Positions 9,391-18,761 of a DNA stretch of 64,000 nucleotides are shown piece by piece. The notes under the pieces were generated by a model, which saw nothing but the letters and a program-made list of their open reading frames with translations, made no database searches and was not told the DNA's origin. Made by a program: the position numbers and the translations under genes. This stretch comes from Pseudoflavonifractor sp. MSJ-30 (lineage in GTDB: Bacteria > Bacillota > Clostridia > Oscillospirales > Oscillospiraceae): NCBI RefSeq assembly GCF_018918045.1, contig NZ_JAHLPU010000034.1:1-64000 (forward strand), read 5' to 3'. Every line of letters starts with the position of its first letter. The stretch's first letter is position 1.

Positions 9391-10843
9391 GCGATTTCCT
9401 CAATTCCGACAGGTAAGATTGGACCTCTTCCCGTTCGTCCAGATGATACTTATGTCCACCGATATCCTGATATGTTTCATGGCCCTTTCCTGCCAATACA
9501 ATTATATCATTTTTTTTGCCAATGTCCATAGCGTATCTGATGGCCTTGCGCCGATCTTCAATAACGGTATATTCCCCCATATCCGGGGAAACGCCCTTCA
9601 GAATGTCCTCTATGATGGCCATAGGCTCCTCCGTCCGGGGATTGTCAGAGGTAATGACGGCAATATCCGCGTTTTTGACGCCGATCTTTCCCATAATGGG
9701 CCGTTTCATCGGGTCCCGGTCGCCGCCGCAGCCGAACACCGCGATCAGCCGCCCCTTGCAGAAGTCCCGCACGGACAGCAAAACTTTTTCCAGGCCATCC
9801 GGTGTATGGGCGTAGTCGATCAGCACCGTATAGGGCATTCCGGGGGTGGGAACCACCTCAATGCGTCCCTTGACGCCGGAAACCTTTCCCATGGCTTCGG
9901 CGCATTCGGCGAGAGAAATGCCCAGCTGCTTCGCCACACCCAGCACTGTCAGGGCGTTATAAACCGTAAACCGTCCCGGAATGGGCACTGCCACATGCGC
10001 CGTCTCCTCTGCGCAAACCGCCGTAAACTCCACACCCTGAGCATGGAGGGCAATGTCTTTGGCGTACAGCCCGGCTTCACTGTGTGCCGATACCGTCAGT
10101 ACCGGGCATGCGGCTGCCCCGAGTATCCGGGAGGCGTATGGGTCGTCCTGATTGACGACTGCCCGATCACAGCGGCGGAACAGCTCCGCTTTGGCGTCGC
10201 AATAGGCATCCATGGTCTTGTGGAAATCCAGATGGTCCTCCGTCAGGTTGGTAAAGGCCGCCACGTCATAGTGAACGCCCCCGATGCGGTCCAACGCAAT
10301 GGCATGGCTGGATACCTCCATAACGGCATACCGGCAGCCGGCATCCCGCATCCGGGCAAAGAGCTGCTGCAGCTCCAGGCTTTCCGGGGTCGTCCGGTCC
10401 GAAGCAACGGCCTCCTGGCCGATCATATTGCCCATGGTGCCCACGAGTCCAACCTTTGCCCCCCTGGTCTGCTCCAGGACGGATTTCAGAAGCAGCGTCA
10501 CGGAGGTCTTTCCGTTGGTGCCCGTAATGCCGATAAGCTTCATGGATGTGGCCGGATTTCCATAGAAATTACAGGCCGTCCGGGCCAGGGCCAGCCGGTC
10601 GGAAGCCACCAGTACATAGGGCACATCCTCTTCCGGCTTCCTGGCGGTAATGACCGCCGCGGCCCCTTTTTCCAGCGCCATGGGGATGAATCGGTTCCCA
10701 TCGGAGGCAAAGCCGGAAATGGCCGCGAACAGACATCCCGGCTCTGCTTTTCTGGAATCATAGGCAATGGAGGTGATCTCCGTCTCCGGGTCGGCGTGGA
10801 TTTCCAGCACCGCTACCCCCTGCAAAAGCTCTCGTAGTTTCAT
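9383..10843 (-). CDS. murE: MurE, UDP-MurNAc-tripeptide ligase (meso-DAP type)
   Basis: A 486-residue Mur ligase. The ATP loop GITGTNGKTS is at about residues 105-114. The substrate motif DNPR (about 400-403) is the form linked to meso-diaminopimelate addition, as opposed to the lysine-type motif, so the wall is predicted to be DAP-type. The start is the ATG at 10843 with AGGAGCG in front. An open frame reaching to 11110 runs inside the PBP gene and is discarded. It lies 19 bp after the PBP gene and overlaps murF by 8 bp. Confidence 0.97.
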   Translation of the reverse strand: MKLRELLQGVAVLEIHADPETEITSIAYDSRKAEPGCLFAAISGFASDGNRFIPMALEKGAAAVITARKPEEDVPYVLVASDRLALARTACNFYGNPATSMKLIGITGTNGKTSVTLLLKSVLEQTRGAKVGLVGTMGNMIGQEAVASDRTTPESLELQQLFARMRDAGCRYAVMEVSSHAIALDRIGGVHYDVAAFTNLTEDHLDFHKTMDAYCDAKAELFRRCDRAVVNQDDPYASRILGAAACPVLTVSAHSEAGLYAKDIALHAQGVEFTAVCAEETAHVAVPIPGRFTVYNALTVLGVAKQLGISLAECAEAMGKVSGVKGRIEVVPTPGMPYTVLIDYAHTPDGLEKVLLSVRDFCKGRLIAVFGCGGDRDPMKRPIMGKIGVKNADIAVITSDNPRTEEPMAIIEDILKGVSPDMGEYTVIEDRRKAIRYAMDIGKKNDIIVLAGKGHETYQDIGGHKYHLDEREEVQSYLSELRKSHE

Positions 10844-10862
10844 ATAAAACGCTCCTGTATCT

Positions 10863-13187
10863 CTAATCTTCTGCCGAACCGTCGGCAAAGCGAATTGTAA
10901 TCGTTGTTCCGGCGCGTACCTGAGTCCCCGCCGCCATGTCCTGAGAAATGGCCGTGACGCCTGCTGCCGTATCCGGATTGCCGGACGCCAGAATATACAG
11001 CCCCAGCGTCCCCGCCAGGTCGGCGGCCTGCTGGCGGGTCTTGCCCAGAAAATCCGGCACTGTGACCAGCCTTTCCTCCGGCGTCTCTCCGAAGTACAGC
11101 AAAACCTCACTGCCGCCGGGCAGGCTCATCCCCGCCGCCGGGATCTGTCCTGTGACCGTCTCCCCGCTGCCAACGCACCGGGAAGACAGCCCGGAATCTT
11201 TCAAAAGCTCCTGCGCTTCTTTCGCTGACAGTCCCGCGCAATCCGGCAGGAGGATCTGCCGCCCGGGCAGGTCGTCTTCGGTATAATTCCGCCGGACACC
11301 CAGGTAGGGCAGGATATCCGTCATAACGGCCCCCACGGTGGGCGCCGCCATAACGCCGCCGGAAATATAAATGCCGGTACTTCTCGACGGCGTGTCCAGG
11401 GCCGCCAATACAATATACTCCGGATCTTCCATTGGCGCAATCCCCACGAAGGAGACAATTTTATCCAGAACACGCTGGCAGTTTTCATCAAAAACGTCAA
11501 TTTTCTCGCTGGTTCCGGTTTTTCCTCCAATGGAAAAGCCCGCAACACTGGCGTTTTTCGCGGTTCCCTCCGTCACCACGGAGCGAATGAGCGTCCGCAT
11601 GGTCTCGGAGGTCCGCGGCGAAATGGTCCGGCGCACCACCGTAGGCTCCTGCTTCAGAACCGTATTGCCGTCCTTGTCGATGACCTCGGAGACGATGTAG
11701 GGCTCCAGAAGATTCCCGCCGTTGACCACGGAGGCGATGGCCCGGACCAGCTGCAAGGGCGTGATCTTGAAAGTCTGGCCGAAGGAGCCGGAGGTCAGGC
11801 TGGCCGTGCCCCATTTGTCGGTGTTTGTCACCAGAGCCTTGTCGAAAAACACGCCCTTGCTCTCGCCGGACAGATCGATGCCGGTTTTCTCCAGAATACC
11901 GAAGGTCTTCACATAGTCATAAAACCGCTCGCCCCCCAATTTCAGAGCGATGTGGGCGAAAGCCAGGTTACAGGAGTTCTGCAGGGCCTGGGGCGTTTTT
12001 TCCGATCCATGACCGGCAGCACGCCAGCAGTGCAGCAACTGGGACCGTCCGGGAATCTGCTCGGCGCCCTTACAATAGAAGGAGGTATTCAGATCAATGG
12101 CACCGCAGTCCAGAGCTGCCGCCATGGTCAGCGCCTTGAAGGTAGACCCCGGCTCGTAGCCGTCGGACAGGACCCGGTTGCGCCACTGCTTCAGCCGCGC
12201 CTGGGTCAGTGCTGTCTCATAGCTCTGCTTCCCCTGAAGATATTCCGCGCTTCCCTGAGGGTACTGGGTATAGGTGCTTTGGGCTTTCTCCAGGGCGGCC
12301 CGCACATCTTCGTCCCACACCAGCTGGTAGTCATTGGGGTCATAGCTGCCAAGCGTTGCCATGGCCAGAATCTCCCCGGTCTTGCAGTTCATGACCAGTC
12401 CGAAGGCACCGTTGCGCACATCATAGCGGTCTATGGCCGCCCGGAGCTGCTTTTCCAGGATCTCCTGGATCGTGGCATCCAAGGTCAGCACTACGCTGCA
12501 GCCCGTCTGGGATGCCGTAAAATTCTCATAGGAAAAGGGCATATCCATTTCGTTATTGCCCTTGGTGGTAATCACTTTTCCGGTCTTTCCGGAGAGGAAG
12601 CTGTCGTAGGCCGCCTCAATGCCCTCGCTGCCCTGGCCGGATAGATTGGTAAAGCCAATGACCTGGGCGGCCAACGTTTCAAATGGATAGGTCCGCAGGG
12701 CGGCCGGCTCCAGGTGGATGCCGGAAATGTTCTCTTCCTGAATGTAGTCCCGGATCTTCGCGGCGGTGTCCTCCGGGATACGGCTGCCCACTTGTTTATA
12801 GCGACGGCGGAGATCCTGTCCCTGCTCCAGAATCCACCGGGCATCCCTTTCCAGCAGCGGGCTAAGAAAGGCGGCGATCCGCGTCAGGTCCGCCTGGGAC
12901 TGCTTCAGCTCATGAGGGTCCAAATAGACATTCTCCACGCTCTGAGACGCCGCCAGAATATTCATGTTCCGATCGTACACATAGCCCCGGTTGGAAGCCG
13001 CCGCCGTGGAACGGGTCTGATTGTTCAGGGCCTTGGCGGCGTAATAGTCATAATCCACCACCATCAGCCGGTACAGTCGTGCCGCCACAGTCAGAAAGCC
13101 CAGCACGCCAAGCATCAGCGCCGTCAGTCGGATCCGCCAGTGCTGGGCACTGTCCATACGTACCCTGCGATAAATTGGTTTTCCCAA
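10863..13187 (-). CDS. SpoVD/FtsI-type class B penicillin-binding protein
   Basis: A 774-residue transpeptidase with one N-terminal membrane anchor (about 22-44), a dimerisation domain and a transpeptidase domain. The three catalytic motifs are S-T-F-K (about 348-351), S-C-N (405-407) and K-T-G (556-558). Two PASTA domains follow at about 645-708 and 709-770, which bind wall precursors or beta-lactams in the family. It cross-links septal or cortex peptidoglycan with the SEDS protein encoded downstream. The start is a TTG at 13187 with AAGGGG 7 bp upstream; an internal ATG ten codons later is possible. Whether it is the vegetative or the sporulation enzyme cannot be told. Confidence 0.93.
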   Translation of the reverse strand: MGKPIYRRVRMDSAQHWRIRLTALMLGVLGFLTVAARLYRLMVVDYDYYAAKALNNQTRSTAAASNRGYVYDRNMNILAASQSVENVYLDPHELKQSQADLTRIAAFLSPLLERDARWILEQGQDLRRRYKQVGSRIPEDTAAKIRDYIQEENISGIHLEPAALRTYPFETLAAQVIGFTNLSGQGSEGIEAAYDSFLSGKTGKVITTKGNNEMDMPFSYENFTASQTGCSVVLTLDATIQEILEKQLRAAIDRYDVRNGAFGLVMNCKTGEILAMATLGSYDPNDYQLVWDEDVRAALEKAQSTYTQYPQGSAEYLQGKQSYETALTQARLKQWRNRVLSDGYEPGSTFKALTMAAALDCGAIDLNTSFYCKGAEQIPGRSQLLHCWRAAGHGSEKTPQALQNSCNLAFAHIALKLGGERFYDYVKTFGILEKTGIDLSGESKGVFFDKALVTNTDKWGTASLTSGSFGQTFKITPLQLVRAIASVVNGGNLLEPYIVSEVIDKDGNTVLKQEPTVVRRTISPRTSETMRTLIRSVVTEGTAKNASVAGFSIGGKTGTSEKIDVFDENCQRVLDKIVSFVGIAPMEDPEYIVLAALDTPSRSTGIYISGGVMAAPTVGAVMTDILPYLGVRRNYTEDDLPGRQILLPDCAGLSAKEAQELLKDSGLSSRCVGSGETVTGQIPAAGMSLPGGSEVLLYFGETPEERLVTVPDFLGKTRQQAADLAGTLGLYILASGNPDTAAGVTAISQDMAAGTQVRAGTTITIRFADGSAED

Positions 13188-13222
13188 GGCGATACCCCTT
13201 CCGGCAGCGGATGACTTTTAAA

Positions 13223-13253
13223 ATGGGCGGCAAGGGAATCCCTCGCCGCCCAT
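13223..13253 (-). terminator. Intrinsic-terminator-like hairpin inside the dcw operon
   Basis: A 9-bp stem (ATGGGCGGC with GCCGCCCAT) encloses a second small stem (GGG/CCC) in the ftsL to PBP gap. On the transcribed minus strand it is followed by TTTT, so it may act as a partial terminator or attenuator within the operon. Confidence 0.5.
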
Positions 13254-13301
13254 TCGCAGCTGCCGTTTTGAGTATATGCCTGAGCGGATGGCTTCATGCT
13301 C

Positions 13302-13787
13302 TCAGGGCGTTTCCTCCGTCTGGGCCAGCAGGCCGGACAGGAACCAGAGGAAATTCTCCCAGGCCGTAGGCTCCTGGGCACGCTCGGGCACCGTGACCCG
13401 AATGCTGATATGCTCGGCGTCCTCAGCGGGGATCATGCCCAGCTTCTCTGCCTGCTCCCGCACCGCATCCAGGTTCAGGGAGGTACGGTAGGCATGCTCC
13501 AGCTTGGCGTTTTCCCGCTTCAGCTCCGTCAGCGTATCCACGGCCTCGTTATAGCCCTGCATGCAGGCGGTAAGCTGCAAGGCACCGACCACCAGGGCAA
13601 TCAGCACCACTACAGCAAGCGCAATACCGCCTACAGCTACAGGGTCCACGTAAACGCGGCGTTCCTTGCCGGGCTTCAGCTTCGGCAGGACGGCCTTTTT
13701 CGGAGTTTGCTTCTTCTTCGGCGCTTTTACTTCGCTGCCGTATACATAAAACTGGCCAACATATTGAATAACAGGTTTCTGATCCAT
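13302..13787 (-). CDS. ftsL: FtsL-like division protein
   Basis: A 161-residue bitopic protein. It has a basic cytoplasmic N-terminus (about 1-55, rich in KPKK runs), one membrane segment (about 58-82), then a short coiled coil rich in Leu, Glu and Lys with the family-like segment NLDAVREQAEKLGM. FtsL joins DivIC and FtsQ to control the septal synthase. Sequence identity in this family is always low; the call rests on topology, the coiled coil and the place between rsmH and the PBP gene. The ATG at 13787 is preceded by GGAGG; an upstream start at 13820 would overlap rsmH and has no clear site. Confidence 0.75.
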   Translation of the reverse strand: MDQKPVIQYVGQFYVYGSEVKAPKKKQTPKKAVLPKLKPGKERRVYVDPVAVGGIALAVVVLIALVVGALQLTACMQGYNEAVDTLTELKRENAKLEHAYRTSLNLDAVREQAEKLGMIPAEDAEHISIRVTVPERAQEPTAWENFLWFLSGLLAQTEETP

Positions 13788-13806
13788 GTTTTGCCTCCGG
13801 CCAATG

Positions 13807-14742
13807 TTATCGTTTCTCACAAACGCGCAGCTTTGCGCTCCTTGCTCTGGGGTTCCGCTCCAGCTCTTCCTTGCCGGACACGATGGGCTTCCGGGTAAGT
13901 ACCGTCACCTGGGGCTTCCGGCCGCAGACGCACACCGGGAATTCCGGCGGGCAGATGCAGCCCTTGGCCGCGGCTGCCATGGCGTTTTTCACGATCCGAT
14001 CCTCCAGAGAATGGAAGGTGATCACCGCCAGCCGTCCACCGGGATTCAGGCAGGGAATGGCGGCATCCATGGCTTTCGCCACGGAATTCAATTCGTCATT
14101 TACCGCAATGCGGATGGCCTGAAAGGTTCGCTTTGCCGGATGCTGTTTTTCCCGCAGGGCAGCGGGGGGCATGGCGGAGCGGATCACATCCACAAGTTCC
14201 AAAGTCGTTCGGATAGGGGTATTCTCCCGCCTGCGGACGATGGCCGCCGCAATGGCCGGGGCGTAGCGCTCCTCACCGTAGTCATAGAGGATCCGCTTCA
14301 GTTCTTCATAGGACCAGGTATTGACCACCGCATCGGCAGTCAGCGCGTCTCCATTGTCCATGCGCATATCCAGCGGGGCATCCGTCATATAGGAGAAGCC
14401 TCTGCTGCCGTCATCCAATTGGGGGGAAGAAACGCCCAAATCCAGCAAAATGCCGTCCACACCGGAAATACCCAGATCCCGCAGGACCTCTCCCATACGG
14501 CAGAAATTGGAGTGTACCAGGGTCACTCTGTCCGCAAAGGGCTCCAACCGCTTTCCCGCGGCCTCCAGGGCCACAGGGTCCCGGTCGATGCCGATGAGCC
14601 GCCCGGTGGTCAGCCTCTCGGAGATGTGACAGGAGTGGCCCGCGCCGCCCAGGGTGCCGTCCACATAGATCCCGTCAGGCTTGATGTTCAGGCCCTCGAT
14701 GCATTCGTCCAGGAGGACGGAAACGTGATGAAATTCGCTCAT
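13807..14742 (-). CDS. rsmH: RsmH, 16S rRNA (cytosine-1402-N4)-methyltransferase
   Basis: A 311-residue methyltransferase that modifies C1402 in the ribosomal decoding centre. The SAM motif DGTLGGAGH is at about residues 28-36. DLGVSSPQLD, RGFSY and FHSLEDRIVK are family hallmarks. Its ATG overlaps the mraZ stop by 4 bp (ATGA). The pair mraZ-rsmH at the head of the dcw cluster is the standard arrangement. Confidence 0.98.
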   Translation of the reverse strand: MSEFHHVSVLLDECIEGLNIKPDGIYVDGTLGGAGHSCHISERLTTGRLIGIDRDPVALEAAGKRLEPFADRVTLVHSNFCRMGEVLRDLGISGVDGILLDLGVSSPQLDDGSRGFSYMTDAPLDMRMDNGDALTADAVVNTWSYEELKRILYDYGEERYAPAIAAAIVRRRENTPIRTTLELVDVIRSAMPPAALREKQHPAKRTFQAIRIAVNDELNSVAKAMDAAIPCLNPGGRLAVITFHSLEDRIVKNAMAAAAKGCICPPEFPVCVCGRKPQVTVLTRKPIVSGKEELERNPRARSAKLRVCEKR

Positions 14743-15167
14743 AGTCCGATTGCCTCCAAGGATGCCAACAATTTTTCGGGCGTCAGATTTTCTTCCTCAA
14801 ACCTCTGGAATTCCGCCGCGTCCCATATCTCCGCCTGGCCTGCCCGGCCCACAATCATGACGTCCCGGTCAATCCCGGCGTAGGTCTGCAGGAAAGGCGT
14901 CAGGGTAAAACGGAACTGCTTGTCCGGAGTGCATTCCGCGGCGTTCATGAAGATCAGGCTGGTGGCTCCCGCCCGCTGAGAGATGCTCAGGGCGTTGAAG
15001 TTCTCGCTGAGACGCTGCCACTCCTCCGCGGTATAGACGGTGAGACAGCGGTGACCGCAGTTCACCCCGAGGGTCACATAAAAGCTCTCGCCCAGCTCCT
15101 TCCGGAGCTTCGCCGGGACGATAAGCCGATTCTTGTCGTCCGTCCGGGCTGCGTATTTGCCGATCAC
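14739..15167 (-). CDS. mraZ: MraZ, transcriptional regulator of the dcw operon
   Basis: A 142-residue protein with two AbrB-like SpoVT domains, containing D-x-K-x-R (DDKNR) and the second-repeat equivalent SQRAG, followed by CTPDKQFR. In other bacteria MraZ binds short direct repeats in front of its own gene and regulates the dcw operon. The start is a GTG at 15167 with AAGGCGG upstream. A cluster of TGGA repeats lies between this start and the promoter, which fits autoregulation. Confidence 0.95.
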   Translation of the reverse strand: MIGKYAARTDDKNRLIVPAKLRKELGESFYVTLGVNCGHRCLTVYTAEEWQRLSENFNALSISQRAGATSLIFMNAAECTPDKQFRFTLTPFLQTYAGIDRDVMIVGRAGQAEIWDAAEFQRFEEENLTPEKLLASLEAIGL

Positions 15168-15191
15168 TGTCTCACCGCCTTTCCCTAATCC

Positions 15192-15254
15192 TCCACTTTA
15201 CATCCATTCCACTCCATTTTTGTACAGTATAAATCCTCTTCCGAAAAAAATCAA
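15192..15254 (-). promoter_or_regulatory. dcw promoter with a candidate MraZ box
   Basis: On the minus strand TTGATT (15249-15254) and TATACT (15226-15231) are 17 bp apart. Just downstream, over the expected start of transcription and early leader, TGGA occurs four times (complement of TCCA at 15192, 15203, 15208 and 15213), with copies about 5, 5 and 11 bp apart, so three lie near a 10-bp helical phase. MraZ is known to bind tandem TGGG-type repeats with 10-bp phasing in other species. The match here is by pattern only. Confidence 0.65.
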
Positions 15255-15341
15255 TCGTTTTTTGCGAAACCCTCCCGGAATTCTCTGGAAAAGCCTATTT
15301 TTCCCCGTATTTTCAAACGTGTGTTCAGTTATTCTGTCGAT

Positions 15342-17669
15342 TCAGGCGCCAAACCGCAGCTTTCCGTCCTCCAGCCGTGACCGGACCCTGCCGGGCTTTC
15401 GGGGACAGCGCAGCAGGAACATGGCCAGTGCGTCCTCTACCTCGGTCTGCACCAGCCGGCGCAGCTGCCGCGCTCCGTCCTTCCCTCCGCAGCGGCTGCT
15501 CAGCGCTTGAGAAAGGCCGTTGGGGAGCACCAGCTGGATTCCGGCGGCGGCGCTGCGCTGCTCCAGCTGCCGCAGATATTTCTGGGCGATGGCCTCCATG
15601 GCGCTCTCCCCCAGTGGGTCGAAGAACACCGTGGCGTCCAGACGACCCAGAAATTCCGGCGTAAACTGGTCCTGCAGTGCCTGGACGAAGAGGCCCTTCT
15701 TTCCGTCCGAGCAGAAGCCAAGCCCCTCGCCCCGAAGGCTGCCGCCTACATTGGAGGTCATGACCACAATGGTATTCTTGAAGCTGACATGCCGCCCGGT
15801 GGAATCCGTCAGCTCCCCCTCCTCCATAATTTGCAGCAGCAGGCCCAGCACCTCCGGGTGGGCCTTTTCCAGCTCATCCAGCAGCACCAGGGAATAGGGC
15901 CGTCTGCGGACTGCCTCTGTCAGCTTGCCGCCTTCCTCATAGCCTACATAGCCCGGGGGCGCGCCGATCAGCCGGGACACGGAATGTTTTTCCATATACT
16001 CCGTCATATCCAGCCGCAGCATGGCATCCGCGCTTCCGTAGACCTCTGTGGCAAGCGCCCGGCACAGCTCGGTCTTCCCTACACCGGTTGGCCCGGTAAA
16101 AAGCAGACAGGCAATGGGGCGGCCAGCGTCACGGATGCCGGAAAAACCTCGCCGCACCGCCTCCGCCACGGTTTTCACCGCCTTGGGCTGGCCCATGACG
16201 TGGGCAGACAGCAGTCCTTCCAGATTCAGCAGGCGTTCTCGCTCCCCTGCCGTCAAACGGCCCACGGGAATCCCTGTCCGGGCGGAGACCACCCAGGCAA
16301 TATCCGCCGCCGTCACCGCCCGGGCCCGCTTGCCGTCCGGGGCACGCTCCATCAGATTCTGGACCTTATCCCGCAGCTCTGCCGCCCGCTCAAACCGCCG
16401 CTCCCGCACCGCCTCCCGCAGTTCCTCCTCCAATTCTTTCCGGGCGGAGGAACCACGGGTGCAGGTCGTCTCCTCCATTTTTGCCCGGGCCGCGCCCTCA
16501 TCCAGCAGGTCGATGGCCTTATCCGGCAGGTACAGGTCCGGAAGATACCGGACAGACAGCCGCACCGCCTCCCGCATAGCCTCTTCCGTGATCCGCAGTC
16601 TGTGGTGGCGTTCCAGGCCGGGTTTCAGCGCCCGGAGAATTTCCAGCGCCGTCTCCCCATCCGGCTCCTCCACGCTTACAGGGCGAAATCGCCGCTCCAG
16701 GGCGGCATCCTTTTCAATATATTTCCGGTACTCCTCCCGGGTAGTGGCTCCCACCATTTGCAGCTCTCCCCGGCCCAGGGCAGGTTTCAGAATATTGGCG
16801 GCGTCAATGGCCCCCTCCGCCGCGCCGGCCCCGACAATGGTATGCATTTCGTCCACAAAGAGAATCACGTCCCCGCTGCGCCGGATCTCCGCCAGCACAT
16901 CCCGCAGCCGCTCCTCAAATTCCCCCCGGTACTTGGTACCCGCCACCAGGCTTGCCATATTCAGGCTGTAGAGGCGCTTTTCTTTTAACTGGGGCGGCAC
17001 GTTGCCCACGGCCATCCGCTGGGCCAGGCCCTCGGCAATAGCCGTCTTTCCCACTCCCGGCTCCCCAATCAGGGCGGGGTTATTCTTGTTCTTCCGGCAC
17101 AGGATCCCCACCACCGTATCGATCTCCTTCTCCCGTCCGATGACGGGATCCATATTCACGGCTTTCTGGACCAGATCCTCACTGAATTGCTCCAAAAGTT
17201 TCGTAGATACTCCCTCCTTTTTTCCGCCCCGCAGCCGGGGTACGTCCTGAAACAGATACTCCAGCGTATGGGTGAACAGTGCGTCCGCACTGACGCCGCA
17301 GGTTTTCAGCAGCTGGCTTGCACCGCTATCTTCCACTCTGGCCATAGCCAGCAGCACATGGGCAGGCCGCGCCTCCCGGAATCCCTGATGTTTCGCTTCC
17401 CGGGCCGCCTGACGCAAAATTCTTCTGGCCGCCCGGGTCAGTCCCTGGGGAAGGGGCAGCTCCGCCCGGCCGACGCCATAGAGCAGCATGGTCAGCTGCC
17501 GCAGGAATTCCGGCTCGATGCCGAATGACCGCAGCAGCTGGGCCGTGCCGCCGGACATCTGGCACAGTGCCAGCAGCAGATGCACCGAGCCCACATAGCT
17601 GTGGCCCAGACGTCTGGCCTCCGCCCCGGAGCGCCGGATCAGTTCCTCCGTTTGTCCGTAATAGCCCAT
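15342..17669 (-). CDS. clpC: ClpC-like AAA+ unfoldase
   Basis: A 775-residue two-ring Hsp100 ATPase that feeds proteins to ClpP. In order: two N-terminal Clp repeats (about 1-140), the first AAA+ module with GEPGVGKT, a short UVR-type coiled segment ([15 protein letters not shown], the mark of ClpC), then the second AAA+ module with GPTGVGKT and the DELEKAHPE Walker B region. A GLGF tripeptide-type loop for ClpP docking is present. The ATG at 17669 has AAGGGGG upstream; a longer frame to 17705 lacks a good site. No ctsR-mcsAB genes are next to it, unlike Bacillus, so it may be a second ClpC-like copy. Confidence 0.85.
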   Translation of the reverse strand: MGYYGQTEELIRRSGAEARRLGHSYVGSVHLLLALCQMSGGTAQLLRSFGIEPEFLRQLTMLLYGVGRAELPLPQGLTRAARRILRQAAREAKHQGFREARPAHVLLAMARVEDSGASQLLKTCGVSADALFTHTLEYLFQDVPRLRGGKKEGVSTKLLEQFSEDLVQKAVNMDPVIGREKEIDTVVGILCRKNKNNPALIGEPGVGKTAIAEGLAQRMAVGNVPPQLKEKRLYSLNMASLVAGTKYRGEFEERLRDVLAEIRRSGDVILFVDEMHTIVGAGAAEGAIDAANILKPALGRGELQMVGATTREEYRKYIEKDAALERRFRPVSVEEPDGETALEILRALKPGLERHHRLRITEEAMREAVRLSVRYLPDLYLPDKAIDLLDEGAARAKMEETTCTRGSSARKELEEELREAVRERRFERAAELRDKVQNLMERAPDGKRARAVTAADIAWVVSARTGIPVGRLTAGERERLLNLEGLLSAHVMGQPKAVKTVAEAVRRGFSGIRDAGRPIACLLFTGPTGVGKTELCRALATEVYGSADAMLRLDMTEYMEKHSVSRLIGAPPGYVGYEEGGKLTEAVRRRPYSLVLLDELEKAHPEVLGLLLQIMEEGELTDSTGRHVSFKNTIVVMTSNVGGSLRGEGLGFCSDGKKGLFVQALQDQFTPEFLGRLDATVFFDPLGESAMEAIAQKYLRQLEQRSAAAGIQLVLPNGLSQALSSRCGGKDGARQLRRLVQTEVEDALAMFLLRCPRKPGRVRSRLEDGKLRFGA

Positions 17670-17746
17670 GGAATGCCCCCTTTCGGCTTCAGTTTCGCCA
17701 GTCAAAAGAGGAAATATACGGAAATCAAAAATTTATAAAAAAGGAA

Positions 17747-17774
17747 TTGCATTTTTAAAAATCCATGCTAGAAT
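17747..17774 (+). promoter_or_regulatory. SigA promoter of the ferredoxin gene
   Basis: TTGCAT (17747-17752) and TAGAAT (17769-17774) are 16 bp apart, 51 bp upstream of the ferredoxin start. The surrounding DNA is AT-rich, as in strong Firmicutes promoters. Confidence 0.7.
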
Positions 17775-17825
17775 ATAGGTGCATTGTGAGAATGCACACC
17801 GAAAAAACGATAGGAGGTATTTTTC

Positions 17826-17996
17826 ATGGCTTACAAAATTACCGATGCTTGCCTGAAGTGTGGTTCCTGCGCTGAGCAGTGCCCCGTTGAGGCTATTTCC
17901 GAGGGCGAAGACAAGTACGTAATCGATCCCGATGTCTGTGTCAGCTGCGGTTCCTGCGCCGATCAGTGCCCCGCTGATGCTATCGAGGAAGGCTAA
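17826..17996 (+). CDS. 2[4Fe-4S] ferredoxin
   Basis: A 56-residue small electron carrier. Two CxxCxxCxxxCP cluster motifs are visible (CLKCGSCAEQCP and CVSCGSCADQCP), so it should hold two [4Fe-4S] clusters as in clostridial ferredoxins. The ATG follows AGGAGGT by 8 bp. It has its own promoter and a strong terminator and so is a single-gene unit. Such a ferredoxin serves low-potential electron transfer in anaerobic metabolism. Confidence 0.96.
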   Translation: MAYKITDACLKCGSCAEQCPVEAISEGEDKYVIDPDVCVSCGSCADQCPADAIEEG

Positions 17997-18009
17997 TTCT
18001 TCGGAAACC

Positions 18010-18039
18010 ACCGGCCTGCGTCCTGCGCAGGCCGGTTTT
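18010..18039 (+). terminator. Terminator after the ferredoxin gene
   Basis: A 10-11 bp GC-rich stem (CCGGCCTGCG with CGCAGGCCGG, 5-base loop) followed by TTTT, 14 bp after the ferredoxin stop. Confidence 0.85.
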
Positions 18040-18057
18040 CAATATAAGGAACACAAC

Positions 18058-18747
18058 TTGGAAACACTTTTGAATGGCTTTACCCTGGATGTACCGGAAG
18101 GCTGCTTCCCTCTGAGCACGGACAGCATGCTCCTGAGCTGGTTTGCGAAACTGCCCAGGAACGCCCGGGTTCTGGACCTCGGTTCCGGCTGCGGTACCCT
18201 TGGGCTGCTGCTCTGCGCCCGGGAAAAACAATGCCGCGTTACCGGCATTGAACTGACAGAGCAGGCCCACCGGGCGGCCCTTGAGAACATCGGCCGGAAT
18301 GGTCTGGAGCACCGCATGGAAAGTATATGCGTGGACATCCGGCAAGTTCCCTCCCTGCTTTCCCCCGGAATCTTCACAACCGTCGTCTCCAATCCGCCCT
18401 ATTTTTCCGCCGGTCCCCAAAGCGCCGCTCTGCCCCTGGCCCGGCGGGAGGACTGCTGCACCATCCGGGAGCTGCTGCGAAGCGCCGCCTGGGCCCTGAA
18501 ATACAGCGGAGACCTGTTTCTTGTCCACCGCCCGGAGCGACTGGGGGAGATCATCGCCCGGGCAGGTTCCTTTTCCCTGGAAGCCAAAGAGCTGTGTCTG
18601 GTACGGCACCGTCCGAACGGGCCCATCATTCTGATCCTTCTGCGGCTGCGCAAGGGTGGAAAGCCCGGTCTTATCTTCCGGGAACTGACGCTGACGGACG
18701 AATACGGACGTCCTTCCGAAGAATACAAATCCATCTACCATATATAG
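18058..18747 (+). CDS. TrmN6-like tRNA/DNA adenine-N6 methyltransferase
   Basis: A 229-residue SAM-dependent methyltransferase. Motif I is DLGSGCGTLGLLL and the adenine-N6 catalytic motif is NPPY, preceded by TTVVSN, as in TrmN6 (YfiC), which modifies A37 of tRNA-Val. I chose a TTG start at 18058 with AAGGA 7 bp upstream, because the reading frame further upstream passes through the ferredoxin gene and terminator. It is followed 14 bp later by rsmI, so the two probably form an RNA-modification operon. In other Firmicutes a YfiC-like gene also sits beside rsmI. Confidence 0.8.
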   Translation: METLLNGFTLDVPEGCFPLSTDSMLLSWFAKLPRNARVLDLGSGCGTLGLLLCAREKQCRVTGIELTEQAHRAALENIGRNGLEHRMESICVDIRQVPSLLSPGIFTTVVSNPPYFSAGPQSAALPLARREDCCTIRELLRSAAWALKYSGDLFLVHRPERLGEIIARAGSFSLEAKELCLVRHRPNGPIILILLRLRKGGKPGLIFRELTLTDEYGRPSEEYKSIYHI

Positions 18748-18761
18748 AATAGGAGGCCCCT

